Below, piece after piece: positions 27,573 to 34,775 of a stretch of 41,066 nt of DNA. The notes beneath the pieces are model-generated. The model searched no databases. It was not told the origin of the DNA and was given only the letters and a program-made list of their open reading frames with translations. A program made the position numbers and the translations under genes. Source of the DNA: an uncultured bacterium (GTDB taxonomy: Bacteria; Cyanobacteriota; Vampirovibrionia; Gastranaerophilales; Gastranaerophilaceae); assembly GCA_902796585.1 (NCBI GenBank), contig CADBPN010000100.1:1-41066 (forward strand), given 5' to 3'. How positions within the stretch are numbered: position 1 is the first letter of the stretch; each line of letters starts with the position of its first letter.

Positions 27573-28724
27573 ATGATTAATTATAAAAACGCTATAAAAG
27601 TTATTACTTCGCAAGACAGATTTCATATTGATTTGGGATTGAATAGAATTGCAGAAGCTTTAAACTTACTTGGGAATCCTCAAAATTCACTCAAGTGTAT
27701 ACATGTTGCCGGTACGAACGGAAAGGGTTCTGTATGTGCAATAATAGAATCTGTTTTAAGGGAAGCCGGATATAAAACCGGTCTATATACAAGTCCTCAT
27801 ATTTGGGATTACACAGAGAGAATAAAAGTAAACGGTATAAATATTTCAAAAACAAAATTTGCTGAATACGTAAACAAAATTTCAAATATTGATATTCTGC
27901 TAACTGAATTTGAAATACTTACTATTTTGGCCTTTCTATATTTCAAGGAAAACAATGTAGATATTGTTATACTTGAAACTGGTCTTGGCGGAAGGTTAGA
28001 TGCAACAAATATCATTGATAAAAATTTATGTTCCGTAATTACACATATAGATCTCGACCATACAGATATTCTCGGCAATACAAAAGAAAAAATTGCACTT
28101 GAAAAAGCCGGAATAATTAAACAGAATTGTCCTGTTATAACTGAAGAATTATATGAATCAATAAAAAATAAAGCTAAAGAAAAGAATTCTACAATTATTT
28201 CACCCTATGCACCTGAGGAAAAATATATTAATTCACTATCTCTCAAAGGAGAACATCAAAAGAAAAACCTTACTTTAGCGTTAACTGCCATTAAATATTT
28301 ATTTAAAGGAATTGATGAAAATACAATTATAAATGGATTAAAAAAAGTTAACCATCCTTGTCGCTTTGAATTTATTGAATCTAAAAATTTAATTATTGAT
28401 GCATCGCATAATCCAAACGGGATTGAGACTCTAAGAAATAATCTGGATAAATTCTTTCCAAAACAAAAAAGAAGATTTGTTTTTGGAGCGCTGAATACTA
28501 AAAACTACAAACAAATGGAAAAAATTCTTTTTAAAGAAGATGACGAAATTTATTTGTACGGATTTGACTACCCTAAAGCCTGCAGTTACAAAGAATTGTC
28601 TTTAGCATGTCCATTTCCCTCAAAAAAATATACTGCAAACGTAAAATTATCCAAAGAAAAACTAAACATAATCTGCGGTTCCTTCTACATGATAGGACAA
28701 ATGAAATTTTTAAAAGATATTTAA
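27573..28724 (+). CDS. folC: Folylpolyglutamate synthase / dihydrofolate synthase
   Basis: 383 residues, slightly short for FolC (~420). The ATP loop HVAGTNGKGSVCAII is at ~44-58, preceded by HIDLGLNRI and followed by GLYTSPHIWDYTERI (GlyThr region) and ETGLGGRLDATN, ITHIDLDHTDILG and IIDASHNPNGI. It adds L-glutamate to dihydropteroate and to tetrahydrofolates with ATP. The start ATG has only a weak ribosome site 21 bp after the CheW gene, so it may depend on read-through. A Mur-ligase relative other than FolC is unlikely, given the DHPS-type motifs. Confidence 0.93.
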   Translation: MINYKNAIKVITSQDRFHIDLGLNRIAEALNLLGNPQNSLKCIHVAGTNGKGSVCAIIESVLREAGYKTGLYTSPHIWDYTERIKVNGINISKTKFAEYVNKISNIDILLTEFEILTILAFLYFKENNVDIVILETGLGGRLDATNIIDKNLCSVITHIDLDHTDILGNTKEKIALEKAGIIKQNCPVITEELYESIKNKAKEKNSTIISPYAPEEKYINSLSLKGEHQKKNLTLALTAIKYLFKGIDENTIINGLKKVNHPCRFEFIESKNLIIDASHNPNGIETLRNNLDKFFPKQKRRFVFGALNTKNYKQMEKILFKEDDEIYLYGFDYPKACSYKELSLACPFPSKKYTANVKLSKEKLNIICGSFYMIGQMKFLKDI

Positions 28725-28799
28725 AACGAATCCTGCATACTCTGATTTTGTTTGATTAAATTTATTTACCCCCATCAAATTTCGTGATAACATTTTGAT

Positions 28800-31385
28800 A
28801 TGGCAAAGTCAGAAATCAATTTTGTAAATACAGCAGATTTAGATATTAACAAATTAACACCGGCTATGCAGAAATTCTTAGAAATTAAGCGTGAAAATCC
28901 GGATTGCTTATTATTATACAGAATGGGTGATTTTTACGAAACTTTCTTTGAAGATGCCGTTACGATGTCAAAAGAATTAGAAATCACATTAACCGGACGA
29001 GATTGTGGTGTTTTAGGAAAAATTCCTTTAGCAGGAATTCCGGCTAAGGCTATTGACGGATACTTAGAAAAACTTGTGGAAAAGGGAATTAAAACTGCTA
29101 TCTGTGAACAGCTCGAAGACCCTAAATTTGCAAAAGGTATTGTAAAAAGAGGTGTGGTAAGAGTTATTACTGCCGGAACAGTATTAGAAAGCAACCTTCT
29201 TAATAAAAACAGTAATAACTACATGTGCGCTCTATTTGAAGAAAAAGTCGGGAAACAAACTTTATGGGGATTTGCCTATACAGATATTTCTACAGGCGAA
29301 TTTAAGGCTACACAAGTTGATTACCAAACATTACTGACTGAACTTGCCAGAATACAACCAGCGGAAGTTGTGGCCCAAACTAAAAAACTTAAACTTGAAC
29401 CGTTTCAGATTGTTCCCGAGGAAACAGTTGATTTGCCTGATGAAATAACTAAGTTATACAACTGTTCCAAAGTTCCGCCGCGTGTTTTTGAAAAAAACTT
29501 TGCGGAAGAAAATCTGAGACAAGTTTTCAAAATACAAAGTTTAGACTCAATTGGTTATAACGATTGCCCGATAGGCTTTAGAGCCGCAGCCGGACTCCTT
29601 GCCTATATTTGGGAAAATACAAAAGAAGGCTTCCCCCGATTTGAAACGATTGAAAGGTATGAGCTTTCTGACTATGTTTCAATTGATTCCGGTACAAGAA
29701 AAAATTTAGAATTAACCGAAACTCTTAGAGAAAAAAATAAATTCGGTTCTCTTTTGTGGGCTATAGACAGAACTTCTACAAACATGGGCGCAAGACTTTT
29801 AAAATCTTGGATTTGCCAGCCCTTAAAAAATATAGATCTGATTAAGAAACGCCAAAATGCTGTTCAAGTATTAACAGAAAACTCTACAGACAGGATTGAA
29901 ATACAAAAATTACTTAGAAATATGTATGATATTCAAAGAGTATCAACAAAACTAAGTAACGGAAGCGCAAATCCGAAAGAATTTTTAAGTTTAAAACTAT
30001 CCCTTTCTGTTCTTCCGGATATTGTAAAAACTGCCGGAACTATCGGATTAAATATATTTTCGGAAATAGAAAACAGCTTGCCTGACCTAAAAGAATATGA
30101 AGAATTAATAGAAAGAACAATAAGAGATGATGCCCCGACTAATGTATTAAAAGAAGGCGGAATTATTAAAGACGGAGTTTCAGCAGAACTTGATTATCTT
30201 CATGATTTAATGAATAACGGTGAAAATTGGCTGAAAGAATTTGAGCAAAAAGAAAAAGAACGAACAGGAATAAACATTCTTAAAGTCGGATACAACAGAG
30301 TTTTCGGATATTACATAGAGGTTACTAATTCAAACCTTGATAAAGTTCCGTCAAATTACATAAGAAAACAAACTTTATCTAATGGTGAACGATACATAAC
30401 AGATGAATTAAAAAAACATGAAGACGAAGTTTTAACGGCACAAGTTAAAGCCTATGAATTAGAATATAAGTTATATAGCGATTTTAGAAATTATTCAAAA
30501 GAATTTGTAAGTATTATCAGAAAAGTAGCAGAATTAATTGCAGAATTAGATGTATTAACGTCTTTTGCTTCTACTGCCATTGAAAATAATTATATTTGTC
30601 CTGAACTTGACGATAGTGGTGATTTCTTAATTAAAAATGGACGACATCCCGTTTTGGAACAAATTCTTCCTTTGGGAACATACGTTCCAAACGACATAGA
30701 ATTATCTGCAAACAACAGTTCTAAAACGCAATTTATGATACTAACAGGTCCAAACATGGCGGGAAAATCAACTTATATGCGACAGAATGCACTTATTGCA
30801 ATACTTGCGCAAATCGGTTCATTTGTACCTGCTGATTATGCAAAAATAGGACTTGTAGATAAAATATTTACAAGGGTTGGTGCAAGTGACGATTTGACTC
30901 TTGGTAAATCAACATTTATGGTGGAAATGGCAGAAACAGCATGTATTCTAAATAATGCGACATCCAAAAGTCTTATTCTGATTGATGAAATAGGACGAGG
31001 AACAAGCACTTACGATGGTGTTGCAATTGCCTGGGCCGTTGCTGAATATATAGCAAATAAAATAAATGCGAGATGTATATTTGCAACTCATTACCACGAA
31101 TTAAACGTTATGACTAATACTTATCCGCAAATCAAAAATTATCGAATCACAGTATCAGAAGAAAATGGCGAAATCGAATTCTTGAGAAAAATTGTCCCCG
31201 GCGGTGCAAGCAGGAGTTACGGTATTCAAGTAGCAAAGATGGCAGGACTTCCTAAAGTTGTCATTTCACGTTCCGAAGAATTAATGCAGAGAATGCAAAA
31301 AGATTTATCTAAAAATTTAGCAACAAGAAAAAAAGACTCCGATATTAATGTTGATAATTTATCACCTCAACTTAATTTGTTTTAA
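28800..31385 (+). CDS. mutS: DNA mismatch repair protein MutS
   Basis: 861 residues, standard MutS1. The mismatch-binding domain has the Phe-x-Glu motif in YRMGDFYETFFEDA (~37-50). The connector, lever and clamp domains follow, then the ATPase with Walker A GPNMAGKSTYMRQ (~650), Walker B LILIDEIGRGTSTYDG and the ATHYHEL signature. It recognises mismatches and recruits MutL, which is not in the window. No strong ribosome site precedes the ATG. A 27-bp spacer with an inverted repeat follows the stop but has no T-tract. Confidence 0.97.
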   Translation: MAKSEINFVNTADLDINKLTPAMQKFLEIKRENPDCLLLYRMGDFYETFFEDAVTMSKELEITLTGRDCGVLGKIPLAGIPAKAIDGYLEKLVEKGIKTAICEQLEDPKFAKGIVKRGVVRVITAGTVLESNLLNKNSNNYMCALFEEKVGKQTLWGFAYTDISTGEFKATQVDYQTLLTELARIQPAEVVAQTKKLKLEPFQIVPEETVDLPDEITKLYNCSKVPPRVFEKNFAEENLRQVFKIQSLDSIGYNDCPIGFRAAAGLLAYIWENTKEGFPRFETIERYELSDYVSIDSGTRKNLELTETLREKNKFGSLLWAIDRTSTNMGARLLKSWICQPLKNIDLIKKRQNAVQVLTENSTDRIEIQKLLRNMYDIQRVSTKLSNGSANPKEFLSLKLSLSVLPDIVKTAGTIGLNIFSEIENSLPDLKEYEELIERTIRDDAPTNVLKEGGIIKDGVSAELDYLHDLMNNGENWLKEFEQKEKERTGINILKVGYNRVFGYYIEVTNSNLDKVPSNYIRKQTLSNGERYITDELKKHEDEVLTAQVKAYELEYKLYSDFRNYSKEFVSIIRKVAELIAELDVLTSFASTAIENNYICPELDDSGDFLIKNGRHPVLEQILPLGTYVPNDIELSANNSSKTQFMILTGPNMAGKSTYMRQNALIAILAQIGSFVPADYAKIGLVDKIFTRVGASDDLTLGKSTFMVEMAETACILNNATSKSLILIDEIGRGTSTYDGVAIAWAVAEYIANKINARCIFATHYHELNVMTNTYPQIKNYRITVSEENGEIEFLRKIVPGGASRSYGIQVAKMAGLPKVVISRSEELMQRMQKDLSKNLATRKKDSDINVDNLSPQLNLF

Positions 31386-31395
31386 AAAGAAACCC

Positions 31396-31429
31396 CTCTT
31401 TAATAAATTAAATAAAATATATTAAAGAG
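31396..31429 (+). promoter_or_regulatory. Stem-loop that could mask the ribosome site of the 19-codon ORF
   Basis: CTCTTTAAT (31396-31404) is the exact inverted repeat of ATTAAAGAG (31421-31429), with a 16-nt loop. The 3' arm abuts the GGAAGG ribosome site at 31431. No T-tract follows, so it is not a typical terminator. Confidence 0.4.
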
Positions 31430-31444
31430 AGGAAGGTATGAGCG

Positions 31445-31504
31445 ATGAGGATTCTATATAATATTAACTTTCAATTATTCGGCAATCATCAAACTTTATG
31501 GTAA
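31445..31504 (+). CDS. Possible 19-residue peptide, candidate precursor for the radical SAM enzyme
   Basis: ATG at 31445 with GGAAGG exactly 8 nt upstream opens a 19-codon frame, MRILYNINFQLFGNHQTLW, ending TAA. An ATG at 31438 is too close to the ribosome site and gives only 7 codons. The peptide has three aromatics, a YN and an F-G-N triplet, the aromatic-x-Asn pattern of three-residue cyclophane precursors, and lies 28 bp before a radical SAM/SPASM gene. This could equally be a leader or chance ORF. The composition is consistent with AT-rich noise, so confidence is low. Confidence 0.3.
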   Translation: MRILYNINFQLFGNHQTLW

Positions 31505-31532
31505 TATTAGTTCTAGGAGCAAAGAATTATTT

Positions 31533-32597
31533 ATGAACTGTTCAACACTCTTCGATTGGGCAAGAGATTTATATACATTGTTTTCAGTAAATGACAGATA
31601 CGGCAGAGCCAAAATTCCTTTAAGATATTTTCTTGAACTTACGTATCGTTGTAATTTGACTTGTCCTTATTGTTATGTCGGAGAAGACAGAAATAAACAG
31701 GAACTTTCTACCGAAGATTGGAAAAACGTTATAGAACAGCTGCCCTTTTATTCAATAGCGACTCTTGTCGGAGGAGAACCGCTTATAAGAAAAGATTTTA
31801 TTGAAATTTTTGCATATCTTTCTTCTAAAATTTTTAACAAAACCCACGTTGTTACTAACGGAATTTTAATTAATGATGAAATCATTAAGGCTTTCAAAAA
31901 ATATCATCTTATGCTGCTTTCCGTTTCTCTGGACGGTTACGGAAATACCCATGATAAAAACCGAGGAAAAGACGGTATATTTGATACGATTATTAACAAC
32001 CTCGAAAATTTAAAATCTGAAAAAAAATCTCAAATGATTGATATTAAAACAATTGTTCTGGAAAATAATATTGATGATATTCTAAAACTCTATAGATTAT
32101 GCGAAAAAATGAATTTTAATTTTTTATCAATTTCTTTTTTGAGAAACAACAATCTTAAACAATCTTCAATTCTGCATGAAAACTTTATACCTGAATTTAC
32201 AGAAAATTACCCTATCAAACCTTATTTTAACATGGAGCATTTTAAAGAAGTTTACAAAGAAATCGTTTCTTTAAAAGGAAAAACAAAATTAAGATTCTCT
32301 CCGAAATTTGAATATTCCAAAAATCCTATAGATAAAATAGAAGAATTTTTTAATACGAGTGAAAACAAACCTATTAAAGAAATTTACCACCCTTGTACTT
32401 TTCCGTATAACAATACATTTATAAATCCTGAAGGATTTATTTATCCTTGTTTATCACAAAAAATAGGAAACATAAAAAATAACTCTCTAAAAGAAATTTT
32501 TAACGCTCCCCACTATTGCTGCTTTAGAAAAAATTTAAAAGCCAGCGGAGGTGTTTTTGGAGCTTGTCAAATGTGTTGTGAATTAAAAGTAAAATGA
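31533..32597 (+). CDS. Radical SAM enzyme with SPASM-like C-terminus
   Basis: 354 residues. The radical SAM cluster motif is Cys40-x3-Cys44-x2-Cys47 in YRCNLTCPYCYVG. The partial TIM barrel has TLVGGEPLIRKDF (GGE, SAM binding), HVVTNGI and LSVSLDGYGNTHDKNRG. The C-terminal ~70 residues hold CTFPYNNTFINPEG, PCLSQKIGNI and a final CCELK with Cys-rich CQMCC, an auxiliary iron-sulfur (SPASM/twitch) region. Such enzymes modify peptides (RiPPs), make cofactors or mature sulfatases. The substrate is unknown. AGGAG lies 12 nt from the ATG, rather far. A possible 19-residue peptide lies directly upstream. Confidence 0.82.
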   Translation: MNCSTLFDWARDLYTLFSVNDRYGRAKIPLRYFLELTYRCNLTCPYCYVGEDRNKQELSTEDWKNVIEQLPFYSIATLVGGEPLIRKDFIEIFAYLSSKIFNKTHVVTNGILINDEIIKAFKKYHLMLLSVSLDGYGNTHDKNRGKDGIFDTIINNLENLKSEKKSQMIDIKTIVLENNIDDILKLYRLCEKMNFNFLSISFLRNNNLKQSSILHENFIPEFTENYPIKPYFNMEHFKEVYKEIVSLKGKTKLRFSPKFEYSKNPIDKIEEFFNTSENKPIKEIYHPCTFPYNNTFINPEGFIYPCLSQKIGNIKNNSLKEIFNAPHYCCFRKNLKASGGVFGACQMCCELKVK

Positions 32598-32726
32598 TGT
32601 ATTTTTATAATAAGCCTTTATGAAAGTACGATTTTTTTACAGGCTCTAAAGCATTTTCTCTTAACATTCTTTAATAATATTTTAAAATAACCCTGCTTGT
32701 GATTTAATAGTTAAGGAGGAGTACAT

Positions 32727-33233
32727 ATGATAACAATAAACCCGATAAGGAATACTGTTCCTTATGCAAAGTTAAATCGTGTTCAAAATAACAGTTCACA
32801 ACAAACTACGTTTAAGGCTAATACTGCAAAAATATCAGAAGAATCCGTATCTATTTTACGTAAGGCTTATGAAATTCTGCGCGAAGGAGAAAATAAACTT
32901 GCAAAGACAAAAGTGGTAAAAAATAATTTTGAAATTGCTTATGCTCAACCCAGGGCAAGCAAAGCAAAAATGACAAAATACGATCACGAAAATAATACTC
33001 TTGTCAGATTGAACCAATCTATTTTTGATGATACATTAGGGATTCATTTAGATAATTTTGATTTAAGAGAGAAAATGTATTTTGACGTATATATTGGTGA
33101 TTCTTGGGAAATAGAATCCATTCACAAAGAAGAAAAAGGTAAAGTCTCTAATTTCGAATGGAGCATAATGGGAAAAAGACAAAAATTTGATGCAGAACAA
33201 GTAAATAAACTTATAAAAAAATATTTTGGATAA
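32727..33233 (+). CDS. Unrecognised 168-residue protein with N-terminal FKAN motif
   Basis: No family recognised. The first ~35 residues are disordered and polar (MITINPIRNTVPYAKL, NNSSQQ) and end in TTFKANTAK (27-35), similar in place and style to the SFQGAY motif of the 4606-6102 product; I recall such F-K/Q-G/A N-termini as frequent in Gastranaerophilales-type genomes, without being able to check. The rest is a mixed alpha/beta domain (SVSILRKAYEILREGENKL; YFDVYIGDSWEIESIHKEEKG; VNKLIKKYFG). No signal peptide. AAGGAGGAG 7 nt before the ATG is the strongest ribosome site nearby, so it is probably well expressed. Confidence 0.75.
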   Translation: MITINPIRNTVPYAKLNRVQNNSSQQTTFKANTAKISEESVSILRKAYEILREGENKLAKTKVVKNNFEIAYAQPRASKAKMTKYDHENNTLVRLNQSIFDDTLGIHLDNFDLREKMYFDVYIGDSWEIESIHKEEKGKVSNFEWSIMGKRQKFDAEQVNKLIKKYFG

Positions 33234-33353
33234 ATGTATAATAACATTGTAAAATAACAGTCTGTTTGAGAAGAATGGACAAAAATTTTAAGAATTTCTA
33301 ATATAAAATATCAATTTGTTCTGTTATTGTTGTGTTTCACCAGGACCTACATA

Positions 33354-33535
33354 CTCCCGGAGATGGATTCTCTTGAGTTGTTCGCATTAAACGTGTCTCC
33401 GGGTTTGACTTTTGTGCTGTTCGCACTTGCGTCAATACCCTCCGCACTCTGCTCTCAACTCGCTCGAACTAGAAGGACTGCCGTCCTTGGTGGTTCTCTT
33501 CCATCTCATTACACACTACTTTTTACACTAAAAAA
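33354..33535. repeat. Copy of the tRNA-Gln 3' end plus ~165 bp of G+C-richer sequence
   Basis: 33354-33370 repeats the last 17 bases of the tRNA gene (33536-33552) in the same orientation, plus the A before it. 33371-33535 in between is close to 50% G+C by eye, against about one third elsewhere, and contains hairpins (CCCGGAGA 33356-33363 / TCTCCGGG 33396-33403; GGACTGCCGTCC near 33476) and two GTTCGCA repeats. No integrase or gene is present. It may be a scar of an integration at the tRNA, a decayed tRNA, or a repetitive element. Confidence 0.6.
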
Positions 33536-33606
33536 CTCCCGGAGATGGATTCGAACCACCGTTGGAAGAGCCAGAATCTTCAGTCCTGCCGCTAGACGAT
33601 CCGGGA
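33536..33606 (-). tRNA. tRNA-Gln (anticodon CUG)
   Basis: 71 nt, cloverleaf closes fully. Acceptor TCCCGGA/TCCGGGA with U1-A72 and discriminator G, D arm GTC...GAC with TAGCGGCAG loop, anticodon stem GAAGA/TCTTC, loop TTCTGGC with anticodon CTG, T arm GGTGG-TTCGAAT-CCATC. CCA is not encoded. The first pair and G73 agree with glutamine identity. Its 3' end is duplicated at 33354-33370. Confidence 0.93.
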
Positions 33607-33630
33607 ACATATACAAATTCTATCTCAAAC

Positions 33631-33663
33631 AAAAAAAGCAGACAACCTAATGTCTGCTTTTTT
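33631..33663. terminator. Bidirectional terminator between tRNA-Gln and a secreted-protein gene
   Basis: AAAAAAAGCAGACA-acctaa-TGTCTGCTTTTTT: 13-bp A/T-flanked stem. It can end the minus-strand gene at 33675. Confidence 0.88.
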
Positions 33664-33674
33664 GTATTTATTAA

Positions 33675-34127
33675 CTATTTTCTCCACCAACGTTTTTTCT
33701 TTTCAGAAGTCTTTACTACATTTGTTTCTGATGAACTTGACTTACTTAAATCTTCTGCAGTTCCGCTTACAGCTCCAAATGTACCTTTATAACCGTTTAC
33801 TTGTGCTTCGTTTACATTGTTTTGAAATTTGTTTTTCCACATATTCTGCGTATCTAATCTGTCTGCACCAAAAGTGTGGTCATAATTTTTTAACGGATGA
33901 TCTACATAGTTAACTTCGCTTGAAGTGTTTTCATAAAGTCTTCTTGTAACGTCTTGTTGTTCCGGATTTGTGTAATTATACTGAACTTTTGTATCGTTTA
34001 CATCTTTTCCCAAAAAATGCAATCTGCCGATACCATCAGTATAAATTGCAGTTTCAGCCATTGCTGACATTACAGAAAATGACATTGCCGCAATCAAACC
34101 CAATGAAATAAAGTGTTTTCTATTCAT
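33675..34127 (-). CDS. Small exported protein, unrecognised
   Basis: 150 residues from the ATG at 34127, which has AAGGAGAC ~8 nt upstream (a frame opened earlier at 34169 lacks one). A clear signal peptide (MNRKHFISLGLIAAMSFSVMSAMA, cleaved before ETAIY) is followed by a polar, Asn/Tyr-rich mature part without cysteine: IYTDGIGRLHFLGKD near the start and a basic tail KKKRWWRK. The basic Trp-rich end could bind membrane or nucleic acid/teichoic polymers. No family. Extended -10 TGCTATAAT is at 34158-34166 on the minus strand, so it has its own promoter. Confidence 0.78.
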   Translation of the reverse strand: MNRKHFISLGLIAAMSFSVMSAMAETAIYTDGIGRLHFLGKDVNDTKVQYNYTNPEQQDVTRRLYENTSSEVNYVDHPLKNYDHTFGADRLDTQNMWKNKFQNNVNEAQVNGYKGTFGAVSGTAEDLSKSSSSETNVVKTSEKKKRWWRK

Positions 34128-34157
34128 GATAATTGTCTCCTTGATTTCTATATTAGT

Positions 34158-34166
34158 ATTATAGCA
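34158..34166 (-). promoter_or_regulatory. Extended -10 promoter of the small exported protein gene
   Basis: TGCTATAAT on the minus strand, 31 bp before the ATG at 34127. Confidence 0.5.
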
Positions 34167-34208
34167 CAATGTAATATAAAAGAGTATATCATATAAAAAT
34201 ATTTATAT

Positions 34209-34640
34209 TTATTTTACATTTATCTCGTTTGTTATATCTTTTCCGCCATAAAGTAAAACGCTTTTTGCAAAAACATAGTCATACTTATCTTTTGCTGCTT
34301 TTTTTGTTATCTCCTCTCTTATATTTTTTTCTATAGAAGCCAATCTGTTATTATAATCTCTTTCTAAAGCTTCTTTTTTGGTATTAAACTCCTTAGTGTA
34401 CTTATCTTCAATCATTATAATCTTTTCGTTGTCTGTTTCGTTTGCAATTTCTCCTCTTGCATTTACTATTATCTTATTTAGTTCTTCCATCTTTTTAGAA
34501 TGCTCACTCTTTAACTGCTTAACCTGATTCGAATTACTTACTACTTTTTGTAAATCCACAACAGCAATCGAATCTTCTGCTTTAACATAAGACAACGTAA
34601 GAAAAAATCCTAAAATAATTAAATAAAAACTTTTTTTCAT
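34209..34640 (-). CDS. OmpH/Skp-like periplasmic chaperone
   Basis: 143 residues from the ATG at 34640 (AAAAGGAG 9 nt upstream). A signal peptide (MKKSFYLIILGFFLTLSYVKA) precedes SIAVVDLQKVVSNSNQVKQL, the Skp/OmpH start pattern, and a long helical, Lys/Glu-rich coiled coil (~35-115) ending in KYDYVFAKSVLLYGGKDIT, the conserved terminal segment (YDYVLxxxxVLYGGxDIT). Skp trimers hold unfolded outer-membrane proteins in the periplasm, which fits a diderm. The gene is distant from bamA/lpxD, its common neighbours. Confidence 0.9.
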   Translation of the reverse strand: MKKSFYLIILGFFLTLSYVKAEDSIAVVDLQKVVSNSNQVKQLKSEHSKKMEELNKIIVNARGEIANETDNEKIIMIEDKYTKEFNTKKEALERDYNNRLASIEKNIREEITKKAAKDKYDYVFAKSVLLYGGKDITNEINVK

Positions 34641-34721
34641 AATCTCATCTCCTTTTCGTACCAAATATTTATAATATTTAGTAACAAAATAAAAAATTAG
34701 ACAATTGGGGAATTTTACACA

Positions 34722-34764
34722 AAAAAAGAGGTATAAGTCTAATTATGACTTATACCTCTTTTTT
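34722..34764. terminator. Bidirectional terminator after the glucan phosphorylase gene
   Basis: AAAAAAGAGGTATAAGTC-taattat-GACTTATACCTCTTTTTT, an 18-bp perfect stem just after the stop of the 34776 gene. Confidence 0.92.
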
Positions 34765-34775
34765 ATGATTTATTT

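Noticed and set aside
31438-31461. 7-codon ORF before the radical SAM gene
   Set aside because: Its ATG is 1 nt from the ribosome site, too close; the ATG at 31445 is better spaced.
33327-33650. 107-codon ORF on the plus strand over the tRNA-Gln gene
   Set aside because: It reads antisense through the tRNA and its duplicated tail (the typical WIRTTVGRA-type artefact), has no ribosome site and no protein-like pattern.
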